A stretch of 64,000 nucleotides of DNA. It comes from Argyresthia goedartella. Its lineage: Eukaryota; Arthropoda; Insecta; Lepidoptera; Argyresthiidae. The position numbers were made by a program, and so were the translations under genes. Below the pieces are notes generated by a model. The model saw only the letters and a list, made by a program, of their open reading frames with translations. It ran no database searches and was not told the origin of the DNA. The stretch is from assembly GCA_949825045.1 (NCBI GenBank), contig OX463829.1, positions 6,200,001 to 6,264,000 of the forward strand, given 5' to 3'. Positions 1 through 11,770 of the stretch are shown here, one piece after another (positions within the stretch are counted from its first letter, which is position 1; each line of letters opens with the position of its first letter).

Positions 1-2909
1 ATGTCTTGTACTATATTAATTGTTTTAAGATTACAGTACTCCTCTACACTATAAAAACATTCTTTTATCAGCCACCTTTGTAGTGTAGCCTTAAATTGAG
101 TCAATGACAAAATCTTAATTGATTGTGGGATGTTATTGTATATTTTTATTAGCATTCTGTAACAGCTTCTCTTACAAAATTCTGTTCTGCATGACGGGTT
201 CACAATTTTATCCGGGTATCTTGTGTTGAAAGAGACTAAATCCCTGTTTTTTATAAAAATATTTGGCTGACTATAAGCAAAACACGCCATTTCGAATATG
301 TAGAGACTTGGTAACGATAAGATGTTTAATTTTTTAAATAGAGGCTTGCATGAATCTAGCGGATGTGCATGGCAGATTGCTCTGATGCATCTCTTTTGCA
401 AAATAAAAACTTTGTTAATCTCTCTAGCGTTCCCCCATAGAATAAGGCCATACCTTAACACAGACGCAACATATCCGTGGTATGCCATCAAAGCTGTGTG
501 CATGTCAGAGGTTCGCTGTAATCTGTGCAGAGCGTATACCTGTTTGTTCAGCGTATTACACACTTTCTCAATGTGTTGCAGCCATGAGCAATGCTCATCT
601 ATGACTATACCTAGGAAAGTGGTGTATGGGGTACGATCTATTGATATGTTATTACATTTTACATTGATATTTTGTAGAGCCATTTTATTATTTCTAAATT
701 GAATATATTTGGTTTTTTTTTCATTGACCAATAGATTATTGGCCTCGAGCCACCCAGCGATTTTGCATATACTAGCATTTACCTCTGATTCAAATTTGCT
801 GTCGTCGGTGCATTTAATAATCATTGAAATATCGTCTGCAAATAATACACATTTGTTATTAGTAACATCTGGCAGGTCATTTATGTATAATATGAAGAGT
901 AGCGGCGATAGGACGCTACCTTGGGGAACGCCGTAGGTATTTATCTCAGGAGGAGACCTATGTATTTGTATTTCTTTATCGCGTGATAGTGTGGATAATT
1001 CTACCATTTGTTGGCGGTCAGAGAGATAGCTACTCAGCCATTCCCATGCTAGGCCTCTGATACCCAGCCGTTCACATTTGTCTAATAACAAAGTATGTGG
1101 GACATAGTCGAACGCTTTAGTCATATCAAAGAATATAACGGCCACCGGCTTGCCTTTGTCCACGTACTCTATAATTTCTGTTATTAATTGATAACCTGCT
1201 AGGCTCGTGGTTTTATTTTTTTGGAAACCATTTTGCTCATGCTTTATTATTTTATGTTTGTCTAAAAACTTAATTATTCTCCTTTGCATAGCTTTTTCAT
1301 AAATTTTTGAAAAAATACTTACAAGGGAAATGGGCCGATAGTTGTTTATGTCAGTCACATCACCTTTTTTATGCAGAGGTTTTACGATCGATGGTTTTAG
1401 GGCTTTAGGGAAACAGCCCGTTGCAAAAGATGTGTTGATTAAATAGCTTAAGATATTAGCTATGTCCTGACAGCAATGTTTTAGGATTTTAGTATGAATC
1501 CCGTCATAACCGACCGAGTTTGTCGACTTTAAAGATTTAATTATTGTTATTATTTCTTTCGGGTCACAGGGCTGAATAAACATTGATACTGGATTTCTGG
1601 ATTTTTTATAGTTATTATTGTTATATTGTTGTTTACTTTTTGATTCTTTATCTAAAAAAAAATTGTTGAATGCGGTAGCTATTTTTGCTGGGCTAGTGAT
1701 GATTTGGTCATTAAATATTATTTCTTCTATCTTATTTGGTATGCTGGTGTTACTATTGTCCTTGATTATGTTCCAAATGGCTTTACATTTATTTTTTGAT
1801 TGCGATATGTAGAGTCTGTTTGTTTTAGATTGCGCCAAACTTATACATTTTCTTAGCGCTTTTGAATAGTTTAAGTATATGTTTTTGTCGTTTATGTTTT
1901 TTGTACAGTAGTATTTATATCTTAGTTGTTTATTTTTTTTACACGATAATTTTATACCCGGTGTTACCCATTTTAAGCCATTGATGTTCGCCTTAATTTT
2001 TACCCGTATAGTTGGGAAGCAAAGCGAGTAAAATAAATCGAAGTATTCTTTAAATTTATCAAATGCTCGGTCCGCCTCTTCTATTTCAAGTATTTCTGAC
2101 CAAGATAATGATCTCAAGCACATCTGGAATTTCTCAAGATTTTCATTACTGTAATCCTTCTTTTTTACAAAATAGAAATTACTTAATTTAATATTTTTTC
2201 CAGTAGGGAACGTCACAATTTGGCAGGTATTGTGGTCCGATAGCCCACTTTGTATAGTTTTAGATAGCTCTATGCCCCGTATGTTGCTCGCAATATGGTC
2301 AATACATGTTCTTTGTCTAGTTGGCCCTGTTATATGTAATTGCATGTTATAGTTTTCAAGTACGGATATTAGTTCTTTTGTTTCTATAGTATTTTTTAGT
2401 GTGTTTATATTGAGGTCACCACATAAGATTATGTTTTTTTTGTTTAAACTGCTTAATTTTTGAACAAGACATTTTAGCTGGGTAAAGAACAACTTTATGT
2501 TCGATTTAGGTGTACGGTATAAACATACTATTACGCACTGTATTTGAGATATTTCTATAGCCGTGCATTCGAAAAATCTTTCCATGGCAAACTCTTTAAT
2601 AAAAGTAACTTCTTTTACCGGTATATCAGCTTTTGTGAAAATACAAACTCCTCCTCTCTTTTGTGATTTGCGTGAAAAGAAAGAGCTCAGTTTATATCCC
2701 GCCAAATGGGCATTTTTTTCCGTGCCTTGTTTAAGAAACGTCTCGCTTAGGCAGACGATGTCGTTTGATAGGTTTTGTGCCTTAAGTTCATGGAGAAAGA
2801 TTTCTAGGAGTTCTCGTTTGCGTAATACTCCCGCAATGTTTTGGTGAAAGCACGTTATACTACTTTTTGGTTTACATTGTGGAGGAGAGACGAAAAAAAA
2901 TGTTTTTAT
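1..2909 (-). CDS. CR1-like LINE ORF2 (endonuclease + reverse transcriptase), 3' end beyond window
   Basis: The minus strand is open from about 2909 to the left edge, about 969 codons with no stop. The N-terminal part is an apurinic-type endonuclease (CGDLNIN block, C-terminal SDH). The reverse transcriptase follows, with the FFDMTKAFDYV, GVPQGSVLSPLLF and LFADD blocks. The last part is the CR1-type C-terminal region (YGLILWG, FILQKRCIRAI). The protein would copy LINE RNA into nicked chromosomal DNA. The 3' UTR and tail lie outside the window. The frame overlaps the end of ORF1 and has no ATG ahead of the endonuclease, so how it is initiated is unclear. Clade assignment (CR1 group) comes from the PHD/esterase ORF1 next to it. 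Confidence 0.88.
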   Translation of the reverse strand, partial: MKTFFFVSPPQCKPKSSITCFHQNIAGVLRKRELLEIFLHELKAQNLSNDIVCLSETFLKQGTEKNAHLAGYKLSSFFSRKSQKRGGVCIFTKADIPVKEVTFIKEFAMERFFECTAIEISQIQCVIVCLYRTPKSNIKLFFTQLKCLVQKLSSLNKKNIILCGDLNINTLKNTIETKELISVLENYNMQLHITGPTRQRTCIDHIASNIRGIELSKTIQSGLSDHNTCQIVTFPTGKNIKLSNFYFVKKKDYSNENLEKFQMCLRSLSWSEILEIEEADRAFDKFKEYFDLFYSLCFPTIRVKIKANINGLKWVTPGIKLSCKKNKQLRYKYYCTKNINDKNIYLNYSKALRKCISLAQSKTNRLYISQSKNKCKAIWNIIKDNSNTSIPNKIEEIIFNDQIITSPAKIATAFNNFFLDKESKSKQQYNNNNYKKSRNPVSMFIQPCDPKEIITIIKSLKSTNSVGYDGIHTKILKHCCQDIANILSYLINTSFATGCFPKALKPSIVKPLHKKGDVTDINNYRPISLVSIFSKIYEKAMQRRIIKFLDKHKIIKHEQNGFQKNKTTSLAGYQLITEIIEYVDKGKPVAVIFFDMTKAFDYVPHTLLLDKCERLGIRGLAWEWLSSYLSDRQQMVELSTLSRDKEIQIHRSPPEINTYGVPQGSVLSPLLFILYINDLPDVTNNKCVLFADDISMIIKCTDDSKFESEVNASICKIAGWLEANNLLVNEKKTKYIQFRNNKMALQNINVKCNNISIDRTPYTTFLGIVIDEHCSWLQHIEKVCNTLNKQVYALHRLQRTSDMHTALMAYHGYVASVLRYGLILWGNAREINKVFILQKRCIRAICHAHPLDSCKPLFKKLNILSLPSLYIFEMACFAYSQPNIFIKNRDLVSFNTRYPDKIVNPSCRTEFCKRSCYRMLIKIYNNIPQSIKILSLTQFKATLQRWLIKECFYSVEEYCNLKTINIVQD

Positions 2910-4313
2910 TTAGAATGTTTTGGAAGGGAGTGGTCATTGTTGCTTTGTCAATATTATTTATGGTTAAATTATTTCTAATTGTGTCATATTTCATTGTTGG
3001 TGTCCTTCTTTTTTGTATTTCTATTTTAATATTTTTAATGAATCTCTCATCATAGTCTCTACAGTCTATATCAAAATTAATGGCTTTTGTAGTCTGAATG
3101 AGGTACGATTTTCTATCGTGGTTGTTTGATAGAGTCTCAATAAATTTACTTTTTTTTGAGCTGTTGCAGAATGCTTTCAAAGTGTTATTTAATACAGATT
3201 TGTTTAGGTGAGTACTGTTATTCACGCTCAGCACTAATAAATGACAATTTTTGCAGAGTTTTTGAGCGTAGTTGAGTGCGCTCTTTACCTTTGTTGGGTT
3301 TGAGTCGTTTTCACCCAAACATAGAATCACGGTGTCCTGCTCTTCGAAGTTATGGCTTCTCATGGTGCTGACGACATCCTCCGACTGCGCGTTCGGCTTG
3401 AGAAAGGACGAGACTCTATACTTCTCATATAGTAGATTATGTGCTCTATTTACTCGTATACTCGTCGCTTTGGCCAACCCTCTGCACTGTTGTGAACCAA
3501 AAAATATAATTTTTCGGGGTTTTTCTTTAGGAGAGGTTTCTTGGCAGAGTGGTTTTCTAGAGAAGTTCCCCAACAAACTATTGGTTTCCGGATTCGTTTG
3601 GTCCACGATAGTTTCCGAGTGGTTGTCGTCATCTCAGATGGTATTTGGCTCATATGAAATTCTTCAGTGTCCAGTGTGAAGTCGATTTTCTTTTGTTTAA
3701 TTTTTTGTCTCCTTGCCGATTTTCCTTGTTTTTTTGCTGTTTTTATATTTTCGTTGCAGATTTTTTTAAGTGTGTTTATCCTGAATTCATTTCCCCTTGT
3801 TTTTGACATCAACTGATCATTTTCTAAGGTAAGTCTCTCTACTTCGTCATTTGCACTCTGTAGCTGTATTTTTAGTTCGAGTACTTGTTGTCTAAGGTCT
3901 TCGATTTCGGTTGCACAATGGTAAGTTGACAAGTCAGGCAAACTCGTAGTATCGTAGTCGGAAAAAGACTGGCAGCTTGAGGTGGATTCTGTAGGCGACA
4001 TCACTGGGTTTTTCCTCCTGATTGTAACATATTCTTCTCTTAGTGGTGATGGAGTGCTGCTCGTTGTGGCTCCTTGGGAGAGACATTTAATGCATTTCCA
4101 TTTTTCTTTGCTTTCCTTGGTCTTGAGACAATACAACTTATCGCTTATGTTGCTGCAAATGAGGCAGATTAGATTTTTACACATTGAGCATGTCAGCGCT
4201 TCATTTCGTTTGAGGTCTCTTTTCCCACATTTTTTGCAGGGGTCTTTATATATAGGGATTGTGTTTTTTGGATTCATCTTTAATTCAATGCCTATTACTC
4301 CCTCTATTGTCAA
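2872..4313 (-). pseudogene. CR1-like LINE ORF1 (PHD finger, coiled coil, esterase-like), one frameshift
   Basis: Two overlapping minus-strand frames, 4313-3450 and about 3630-2872, together make one ORF1. The first carries a Cys-rich PHD-type finger (CKKCGKRD... WKCIKC, roughly residues 22-73), a Ser/Thr-rich linker and a coiled coil. The second carries a region like the SGNH esterase of CR1 ORF1 proteins (block beginning KPRKIIFFGS). The switch falls near 3610-3635, so a single small indel broke the gene. In CR1 elements ORF1 is an RNA-binding partner of ORF2. The stop at 2874-2872 overlaps the ORF2 frame. The frameshift could also be a sequencing error, because ORF2 looks undamaged. Confidence 0.8.
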
Positions 4314-4509
4314 TTCCGTGAACTTTTAGATGTAGTCCTTTAGCTATTTGCAAGAGCCCTCTGGCGGCTTTGCTGTGTAGTGTTATTGATTTACAGTAGC
4401 GCAAGCGCTATTCACCAAGACTGTGGTTGCGTTAGTTTAACTGTTACTCATGGGTGTCGCTTTGTGCGAATTTTTATGAGTAAGAAAAAAATGAAAAATA
4501 TTTTGGTGA

Positions 4510-4580
4510 TTTCTCGGACTCGAACCACGGATATCTGACTTAGGAGTCGCCGCTTTTCAGCACACGCCACCGGGCTACTT
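4510..4580 (-). repeat. tRNA-like SINE head or tRNA pseudogene
   Basis: Read on the minus strand this has an A-box-like TAGCCCGGTGGCG and a B-box GGTTCGAGTCC about 50 bases apart, the internal pol III promoter layout of tRNA-derived SINEs. No clean cloverleaf or 3' trailer was confirmed, so a SINE remnant is more likely than a working tRNA. Confidence 0.5.
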
Positions 4581-5557
4581 ATGAGATGGTGCGAAATTTT
4601 TGATACCGTTCCGTTTATCTCGCGCTGCACGGGTGACATCTGTGTCGTATCATGCGCAACTGTGATGGGTTGCTCTGATTTGTGGTCTTGAGGCGTCCTC
4701 CGTATTTGAAATACTAAACGGTTTTCTATATGATGTTTTTGCTTGAAACAACTTAAGCACTGATTATTTTCACATAAGTACAGTAATGTTCGTATCACTG
4801 TTTATCACTTTGTATTATGTACGATATCTCTCACTTGAGCTTTGTTCCATATTGGTGTCTTTTTATTTTATACACTGGTTGTTTGTCTCGTCGATTTTTA
4901 TCCACATTATTCAGTTTTTGCTTTAGATAACACTCATATGAAATTATTGTCACATAGACTGCACGAATTAGTAGAATTTAATGTCAAATTAGTAAAATTG
5001 TATTTTTAAATAAAGTTTAACACGGAGCATTACGAAAAGCTGTGTTTATCGTCGAGCGCCCTCTGGCGGAATGTAGAGCTTCCATACTAAATAGTAATAC
5101 GTGGTTATTGGTGCTGGTTGCACAATTATCAATATGTATCTTACCTACTATAGTTAGACCTAAACAAACAGAAAAAAAATATATACCCCGAACTTATACT
5201 TCAAATATGATTCACTATCACTATACTTCTACTCTCGGCCCCCTCTCAATACAGTCTCTCTTCCTCTTTTTAGAAACTCCTCGGTTAACGCGCTAATCCT
5301 TCATTATCCGGATGTCAGAAGCATGTTTCCGTTTGGCGCGCTAACAGTGGTAGCGCCATTTTACAACTAACAGCGCGCCCAGACAAAATTCTGGTGTTTC
5401 ATCCGGAAGTCAATATACCAACACTCATTGGCGCGCTGTCTGCTCCGACCCATTTCCTACAATTGCATCGCGCGAAAACATAAAACTATGATACAACCTG
5501 TGGATCCGGATGTCAATATACTGAACATCGATTGGCGCTCTAAGAATCACAACTGAT

Positions 5558-5603
5558 CAACGAATACTGTATATATATGCAATAATATATACAGTATTCG
5601 TTA
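5558..5603. repeat. Hairpin with about 18-bp arms
   Basis: ACGAATACTGTATATAT is followed by a short AT spacer and then by its near-perfect reverse complement ending ACAGTATTCGT. This could be the heart of a degraded MITE. Confidence 0.6.
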
Positions 5604-5649
5604 TACAACTAAGGTTAACCAATACTACCTATCTATAGTACGCGATACC

Positions 5650-6793
5650 CCAGTAAGACCTAACGTGTATGAGGCCATAAGACTACTGAGTACGAACATA
5701 CCTACCATATCTACATCTATGTTCTTGGTCCCGTTTACTGTACCTGAACTAAATTGTATCATTAAAAAAATCAAAAAGAAGTATACTAAAGACATCTATG
5801 ACTTCCCATGTGACATCTTATACAAACTACATCTAAGTACACTAACTATATTATGCGATTTATTCAATAAATGCGCCTCCCAGGGCACTTATCCTTCATC
5901 TCTGAAGCGAATAAAAGTGGTTCCCCATATGGAAAGGCAAAGGCAACAAGACGGAAATAAAAAGTTACAGACCTATTTCTCTCGTTCCAGCCTTCTCGAA
6001 GATATTTGAGATGGGCTTGTGTGAGAGGCTTATTAACTTTTTGAATAAAAATTCAGTTCTTTCGGAACACCAATATGCTTATAGGCCGGCCGGTCCACGG
6101 TGGGCTGCGCACGCGTACTGCATCGAGAGGTGCTCGAACTGCTGGAACGAAAACGCCACGTGGCTGCTGTGTTCTGCGACCTGTCACGAGCGTTTGACCT
6201 TATTGATCACTCTCTTATTGGAGCCAAAATGGAACATTATGGAGTACTTGGCCTAACTCTCCAACTATTTATGTCCTTCCTCGATGGCAGGACGCAGATC
6301 ACGGTGATAGACGGTGAAGTTTCTGATCCCGGTCTGGTCGGGGATAGATCAGTGGCGCAGGGGTCCAACGTAGGGAATACCACGTTTGTCAGCCTGATGA
6401 ACGACCTACCCCATATCGTCTCCGGAAAAGCCAAGTCCCTTATGACGCTGATGATGTCTGTTTTATCGTGGATGGTAAAGATGAGGCTGAATTAAAGAAA
6501 CACCTCCAATCAATTACCCTATGTCTAACTGAATGGTTCACAGTGAATGGCATGCTACTAAACCTTGATAAGACCCAGGTACTGAGATTCTCGTTGCGCA
6601 ACGTAGGTGGGGCTCCCCAAAACTCCACTCGTAGTGAACGGTGTCACTCTGCCTGCCACCGACACTGTTCGCTTTGTTGGATTCACTTTTGACGCAGGAT
6701 TGCAGTGGACTCACCACATTGACTCTTTGTGCAAAAAATTAAACAGTGCGTATTATGCACTATCGAGACTCTCATCTACTCTGTCTAGAAAGC
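5650..6793 (+). pseudogene. Decayed LINE reverse transcriptase, 5' part
   Basis: Frame-broken pieces line up with the fingers, palm and thumb of a non-LTR reverse transcriptase. There is a fingers segment at 5665-6000, AVFCDLSRAFDLIDHS at about 6166-6210, a SVAQGSNVG block at about 6350, and a thumb segment at 6468-6600 (WFTVNGMLLNLDKTQ). At least three frame changes are needed to join them. The YADD region is shifted out of frame near 6440. The element breaks off at about 6793 where a second LINE is inserted, and resumes at about 8797. Confidence 0.75.
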
Positions 6794-8796
6794 CAAATAC
6801 CAAATACCAAATACCAAATGTCTTTATTACTGTAGATATTTACATATACTTAGCAATCGTCATTTTTTGCCACTTCTCTACATTGGACCACTGTGGGAGA
6901 AGAAGGGCGTAGAAACTCCCACAGATTGATTTTTAGATCTCTTTTTAATAATTGCTTATGCTTAACTAATTCAAAATATCATAATTAATAAGCAGGAATA
7001 AATAATTACAAAATTATTAACAGCAAGGTCTGTGTTGAGCCAGATTAACCCCATACAGACCCATCATTTAAGTAATCTTGAACATTGTAATATCCCTTTT
7101 TCGACAAAGTCGCTTTAACATGGATTTTAAATTGCTCAAATGGCAATGTCAAGATCTCCAGAGATATCTTGTTGTAGTAGAGAATGCATTGACCTTTGAA
7201 AGAATTGCTAACCTTCGCGAGTCTAAACCGGGGCGCAAGTAGTCTGTGATTATTTCTTAGGTTAACATTACAGCTATCGCTAAGTTTGGGAAATTTTGTA
7301 AGGTTCTTGCGTACGTACATTATATTTTCGAAAATAAATTGACTAGCTACAGTTAGTATGTCAATTTCTTTAAAAAGCTGTCTTAAGGAGTCTGTGCGTT
7401 TTAAATTATAAATTGCTCGAATAGCTCTTTTCTGTAAAATAAAAATAGTTTGAATATCCGCTGCTTTTCCCCACAACAAGATACCATAGGACATGACACT
7501 ATGAAAGTAACTAAAATATACTAGCCTAGATGTAGCCACATCCGTGTTTTGTCTGATGTTCCTAACAGCGTAAGCCGCAGAACTTAATTTACCAGCCAAT
7601 TTTTCTATGTGGGGTCACCACTGCAATTTGCTATCAATGGTTATTCCAAGAAACTTCGTGTCATTTACTGATTCTAACGTATTGCTGTCCAACACCAAAC
7701 TGGTTCCAACTTGCCTGACATTTGGAAGTGAGAATTTGATACATTTGGTTTTACCAGCATTTAACAATAAATTGTTAACTGTGAACCAATTCAAGGTTAA
7801 AGATAATACTCTATTGACATCATCAAAATCTTCTTTTTGTCTTTCAATTTTGAAGACCAGTGAAGTGTCATCAGCAAACAACACTATGTTAGTCAATTTC
7901 ACCACCATAAAAGGCAGATCGTTAATATATACCAGGAATAAGAAAGGGCCTAATATGGAACCTTGTGGAACGCCAATTTTTACCCCCGATCCATCAGATT
8001 TAACGCCGTTGACTTCTAGCCTTTTGAATTCTATTGCTTAGGTACGATCTTAGTAGATCCAACGCTTTATTTCTAACTCCGTAATGAATTAATTTCATTA
8101 GTAACGTGTTATGATCAACACAATCAAATGCCTTCGACAGATCGCAAAAAACACCGATAGCATCCTGTGCGGCTTCCCATGCAGAATAAATATGAGATAT
8201 AAGGGTAATACCTGCATCCGTAGTCGATTTACCCCTAGTGAAACCGTATTGCTTGGCGTGGAGTTGTTTTGTACTGTTGAAGTGTGAGAGCATTTGATTG
8301 AGTATAATCTTTTCAAAAATTTTACTTAGTGCTGGAAGAACCGATATTGGTCTGAAATTTGACGGATCACCCTTGTCTCCCGATTTGAACAGAGGTATAA
8401 GTTTATTGTGTTTCATGAGGTCTGGAAAAGCTCCATCATCAACACATTTATTAAATATATAAGCTAGGTGTGGGGCTATAACAAGTATTATTGAACCAAT
8501 GACTTTGACTGACATACCCCACAGGTCTTCAATATTTTTTAAGTTAAGTAATCTATACGTTTTGACAATATCCTGGGGACATACATGATAAAATTTAAAA
8601 TCTACATTACTGATGCTAGTGCTGTTTTTTAACAAAGTCTCTGCTTGATATGGAGATGAATTTAGACGCTCTGTTGTGAGTAAGGGTGCATTGGTGAAGA
8701 ATGTTTCAAAAGCTCGCGCTACCTCAGCGTTGGATTTAACAACATCATCACCTATCTTTAAGCAGAAATCATTATCCCTTGGTATAACTTTGCCAG
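6794..8796 (-). pseudogene. Decayed CR1-like LINE inserted into the preceding LINE
   Basis: Reading the minus strand from about 8640 to 7045 gives RT pieces in order: FRPISVLPALSKIFEK, GVFCDLSKAFDCVDHN, VLFADDTS, LLNAGKTKCIKFSLPN, LGITIDSKLQW, SYGILLWGKAADIQTIFILQKRA. Frame breaks lie near 8000-8040 and 7600-7615. The 3' UTR ends in a short tandem tail at 6794-6825 (CCAAATA units on the plus strand), a CR1-style tail. A related 3' UTR recurs near 56.6-56.9 kb. The insertion splits a plus-strand LINE. Confidence 0.78.
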
Positions 8797-9595
8797 AGCA
8801 CTTACTAACTTCATACTATGGCTACTTCCATTCGATACTTTTGTATGGTATAGACTTGTGGGGAATGGCTGCTGAACGCGACAGACCATTTCTCATTCAG
8901 AAACGTGCAGTGCGTAGAATTGCCGGAGTACCTAACGAAACCCCGGCTCGGGAACTCTTCATTCTGCTATGAATTCTCACACTCCCCTCTATGTACATCT
9001 TGGAAGTACTGAAGTATGTGAGGCAGAACCCATCGGAATACCCAAGCTTCCAGAACCCAGACCGTAGGTATTCTTCTCGACGGCCCCACGACTTGTATTG
9101 TGCGACCAGTCGTCTTGCTAAAACCAGCAAATCATTGAAAGGTATGGGCCCTACCTTATTTAATAAGCTACCAGTGGAGATAAAATCCATCAACATGCTA
9201 AACATCTTTGTAACGAAGGTTAAAAAGTACCTCCTAAGCAAAGCATACTACTCAGTCTCAGAATTTATTGACGAATAAGTTAATCACTGACTTAATTAAC
9301 TTATGATTGTAATAAAATTGTGACCTTTATTTTTTTTCTGACATGTAATTTTATTAATTTTTACCTGTAGTGGTATTATTCTTATTATTATGCCATTTTT
9401 ACATTATTATTCTTTTTGACATTAATTTACTTTTACTAGTGACTATATTACTATTGTATTATTGTACCATCCTGACATGTTATTCATAATCATTATGCTT
9501 GCTAATTTAATTTATTTTCGTTTATTGTATACTGTTGACATGTAATATCTTATTATCAATAAATTATGAATGAATGAATGAATGAATGAATAATA
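8797..9595 (+). pseudogene. Decayed LINE reverse transcriptase, 3' part, with (GAAT)n tail
   Basis: This continues the plus-strand LINE interrupted at 6793. The C-terminal RT region reads SYYGYFHSILLYGIDLWG, then IQKRAVRRIAGVPNETPARE, and after one in-frame stop at about 8970 continues to a natural stop at 9278 (ends SEFIDE). The 3' UTR ends in a (GAAT)n/(AATG)n microsatellite at about 9567-9592, the expected LINE 3' terminus. Confidence 0.75.
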
Positions 9596-10635
9596 TTGCT
9601 AGCTCTACTAAGATGTGTCAACTATGCGAATCGCTAACATTTGCTTACTTCATAAAAATTTAGCTTTGCCTCAAACTCCCAATGTAGTTCAAGTTAAGAC
9701 CTTTACTCGAATCATTAAATCCAGCCATAGCCCGTAACGCTAGCTCAGGGGGGTTGATGGAGTGGTATCGGGCTTTCAAGTTGTCTTAATCCTACTCTAT
9801 TTGGCTAAACAAGTAAATAGGGTGTTGTCTCGGTCACACAATTTCATACAAAAGACAAGGTCAAAAAATGGCTAGTGGGCGTCAACCAACCTGGTTAGAA
9901 GTAAAGGCGCATTCATGGTGTGCCTACATTTTGTACTCTCAACTAAATATTTTTCTGTTTTGAGCAACTAGAAAGTTATGCGGTGTATTACAAAGATAAA
10001 ATACATGGATGTATTGCTCAAACAAAAAATACCCGATTTCATATTAACCTTTATTTAGCAGCTTTTTTCTAACCTCGTATAATACCTATACATGCATGCA
10101 TATTCTCACGCCACATAAAGGCAGATAATTAAGTACACACAATAATTATACGTTATTTTAGTTAGGTACTTAATCTTAGATCTACTTAATTAAGGCTCGT
10201 CTTCTTTCCACAAGATAATTTCCGCTTATTCCCTCAGCCATCTTCAACTAATAGTCGACTAATTCATTAAAGAAGCGCCAACTCGTCAGATATGCACCTT
10301 TTCACAAATTCCAATAAATAAGCCGGGTCATATGAAAACGTTTACTATTGCACTAACACAGGATAATAAAGCACGACTCGTACTGACAATTTTTTAGCTT
10401 GTTCTTTTAAAAAAATATCGCACTGTGAACACGACCTTAGCATCATGGCTCTACCAATCAGACACCAGTGCATTTCTTTCCCATCAACTTGTTTTGGCAT
10501 ACAGAGTAAACTTTTATAAAATCCATATAAGCACGTGATTAGTCTAAGGAACATGTAGCATTTTACTATCGCTATTCGATATTTAGGATCTCTTTACGCG
10601 TATGATCCCTAAAATTCCTTTTGTTTCTTCTTCAG
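9596..10635. other. Intergenic or intronic sequence, nothing recognised
   Basis: AT-rich DNA without a credible ORF, tRNA or terminal repeat. It may be an intron of the plus-strand gene whose exons begin at 10636, because that exon opens with a splice acceptor and must have upstream exons. Confidence 0.4.
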
Positions 10636-10827
10636 CTGTTGTCATTCACCATGCTTGTGGCCTTATCAGTAGCCGCAGCCATGGTTGGAGAAGAAAAGGA
10701 TGACACACTGATGGGAGTTGAAGAAATGGCTGCCATGACGGGATTCTACGCCATGTCCATAATCCTCGTCTTCATGTTCCTGTTCAAATTTATATTTGAT
10801 ATCGTCTTCGTGTACGGTGTTGTTGTG
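10636..10827 (+). CDS. Host gene A, internal exon: small multi-pass membrane protein
   Basis: This exon is bounded by a pyrimidine-rich acceptor (TTTCTTCTTCAG) and the donor GTAAGA. It encodes 64 residues in one frame (phase 0 to phase 0). The sequence is a hydrophobic helix (LLSFTMLVALSVAAAMV), a short acidic loop (GEEKDDTLMGVEE) and a second hydrophobic helix ending VYGVVV. With exons at 11641-11770 and 17146-17216 it makes the C-terminal part of a roughly four-helix membrane protein. The matching minus-strand exons of gene B (39416-39628, 22223-22352, 21215-21363) share intron phases and one exact exon length, so A and B are tandem paralogues. The general layout resembles insect LAPTM-like or small tetraspanning families, but I do not recognise the family with certainty. 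Upstream exons were not found. Confidence 0.8.
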
Positions 10828-11640
10828 GTAAGATTATCTTTCTTATGGTGTTAATTTGCTTGTGGAAATGATATGATGAATCTGTAATGAACCTGTAGTC
10901 ATATATTCTCAAAGAGGGTTAGCTGCAGTATCACTTAAGGAGTCTACTGCCCCGTCATATAAAAAGTAATCGCTTAATGTGTTGGTAAGCGCAAGTAGTT
11001 GGACCTATTTAGATTAATTTTCTTTCAAGAACTTCAGAGACTTCAGAGAATAATCTCTGAAGTCTCAGGAAGGTTCTTACGGAGACAAAAAAAAACAAAC
11101 GCAAAGGAGACAGCCGAAAAATAAAAACACATGTTCTTTGAATAGATGGTGTTGGAAAATAGCTTTTGGTCTGCTAATAGTCTGCTAGCTAAATACCTGA
11201 TTTACCTATTATTCAATCTATGATTAAAGAGAGGCGCCCATCTTTGATCACCAGTTCCGATAAATATCTCAAGTTTTACCACAGTCCAGCTATAGTCAAG
11301 ACAAGTAGGTATTTAAAAGAAAGTAAACAAACATGACAGTCTGGCGATTCTGCAGTCAAAACCAAACTAATTAAAATTAGTTTGAAAATGATTCTATGGT
11401 TCGTTTTGACGCCTAGGGAATTTTTGTCTAGTGTCACTCTTTCTTTTTTTACTTGATTTTAAATACCTACCTGTCTGAGAGAGAATGAGAAAGAGATGTA
11501 TGCAAGGATTGTAGCAAAAGGAGGTCTTTAGTCTCTGCCCACCCCCCTCTGGGAAAAAACTGTCTTAATTATAGTTACATATACCCTGTTATTATTTACT
11601 GTAATAGTACTATGTCTTTAAACCCTGCTTCTGATTTCAG

Positions 11641-11770
11641 GAGCGTCCCGCTATCATAAAGGCATATTCCATCATGTGGATCGTATTCTTCCTGCTCTCT
11701 TCTTTCACATTCTTCGTGAACGTGATGAAATACAGCGGCTTTACTATCTTCGTTGAGTTACTCTATCTGA
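11641..11770 (+). CDS. Host gene A, next exon (130 bp)
   Basis: The exon follows the acceptor CTGATTTCAG and precedes the donor GTAAGT. It is 130 bp long, enters at phase 0 and leaves at phase 1. It starts ERPAIIKAYS, like NRPSYMKHFY in gene B's equivalent exon, which is also exactly 130 bp. It holds two hydrophobic stretches (IMWIVFFLLSSFTFFVNV and FTIFVELLYL). Confidence 0.85.

Larger units (their letters stand above)
4314..5640. other. LINE 5' flank and intergenic sequence, no gene seen
   Basis: Probable 5' UTR of the minus-strand CR1-like element up to about 4440, then unassigned AT-rich sequence. It holds a tRNA-like segment, two insulator-like motifs and a hairpin (listed separately). 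The stretch 5300-5540 has several GGCGCGC/GCGCGC blocks and repeated TCCGGATGTC or TCCGGAAGTC words. No splice-bounded coding segment was recognised. Confidence 0.5.

Noticed and set aside
322..702. 126-codon plus-strand frame
   Set aside because: It is the shadow of the minus-strand reverse transcriptase, which is open through the same region with conserved motifs.
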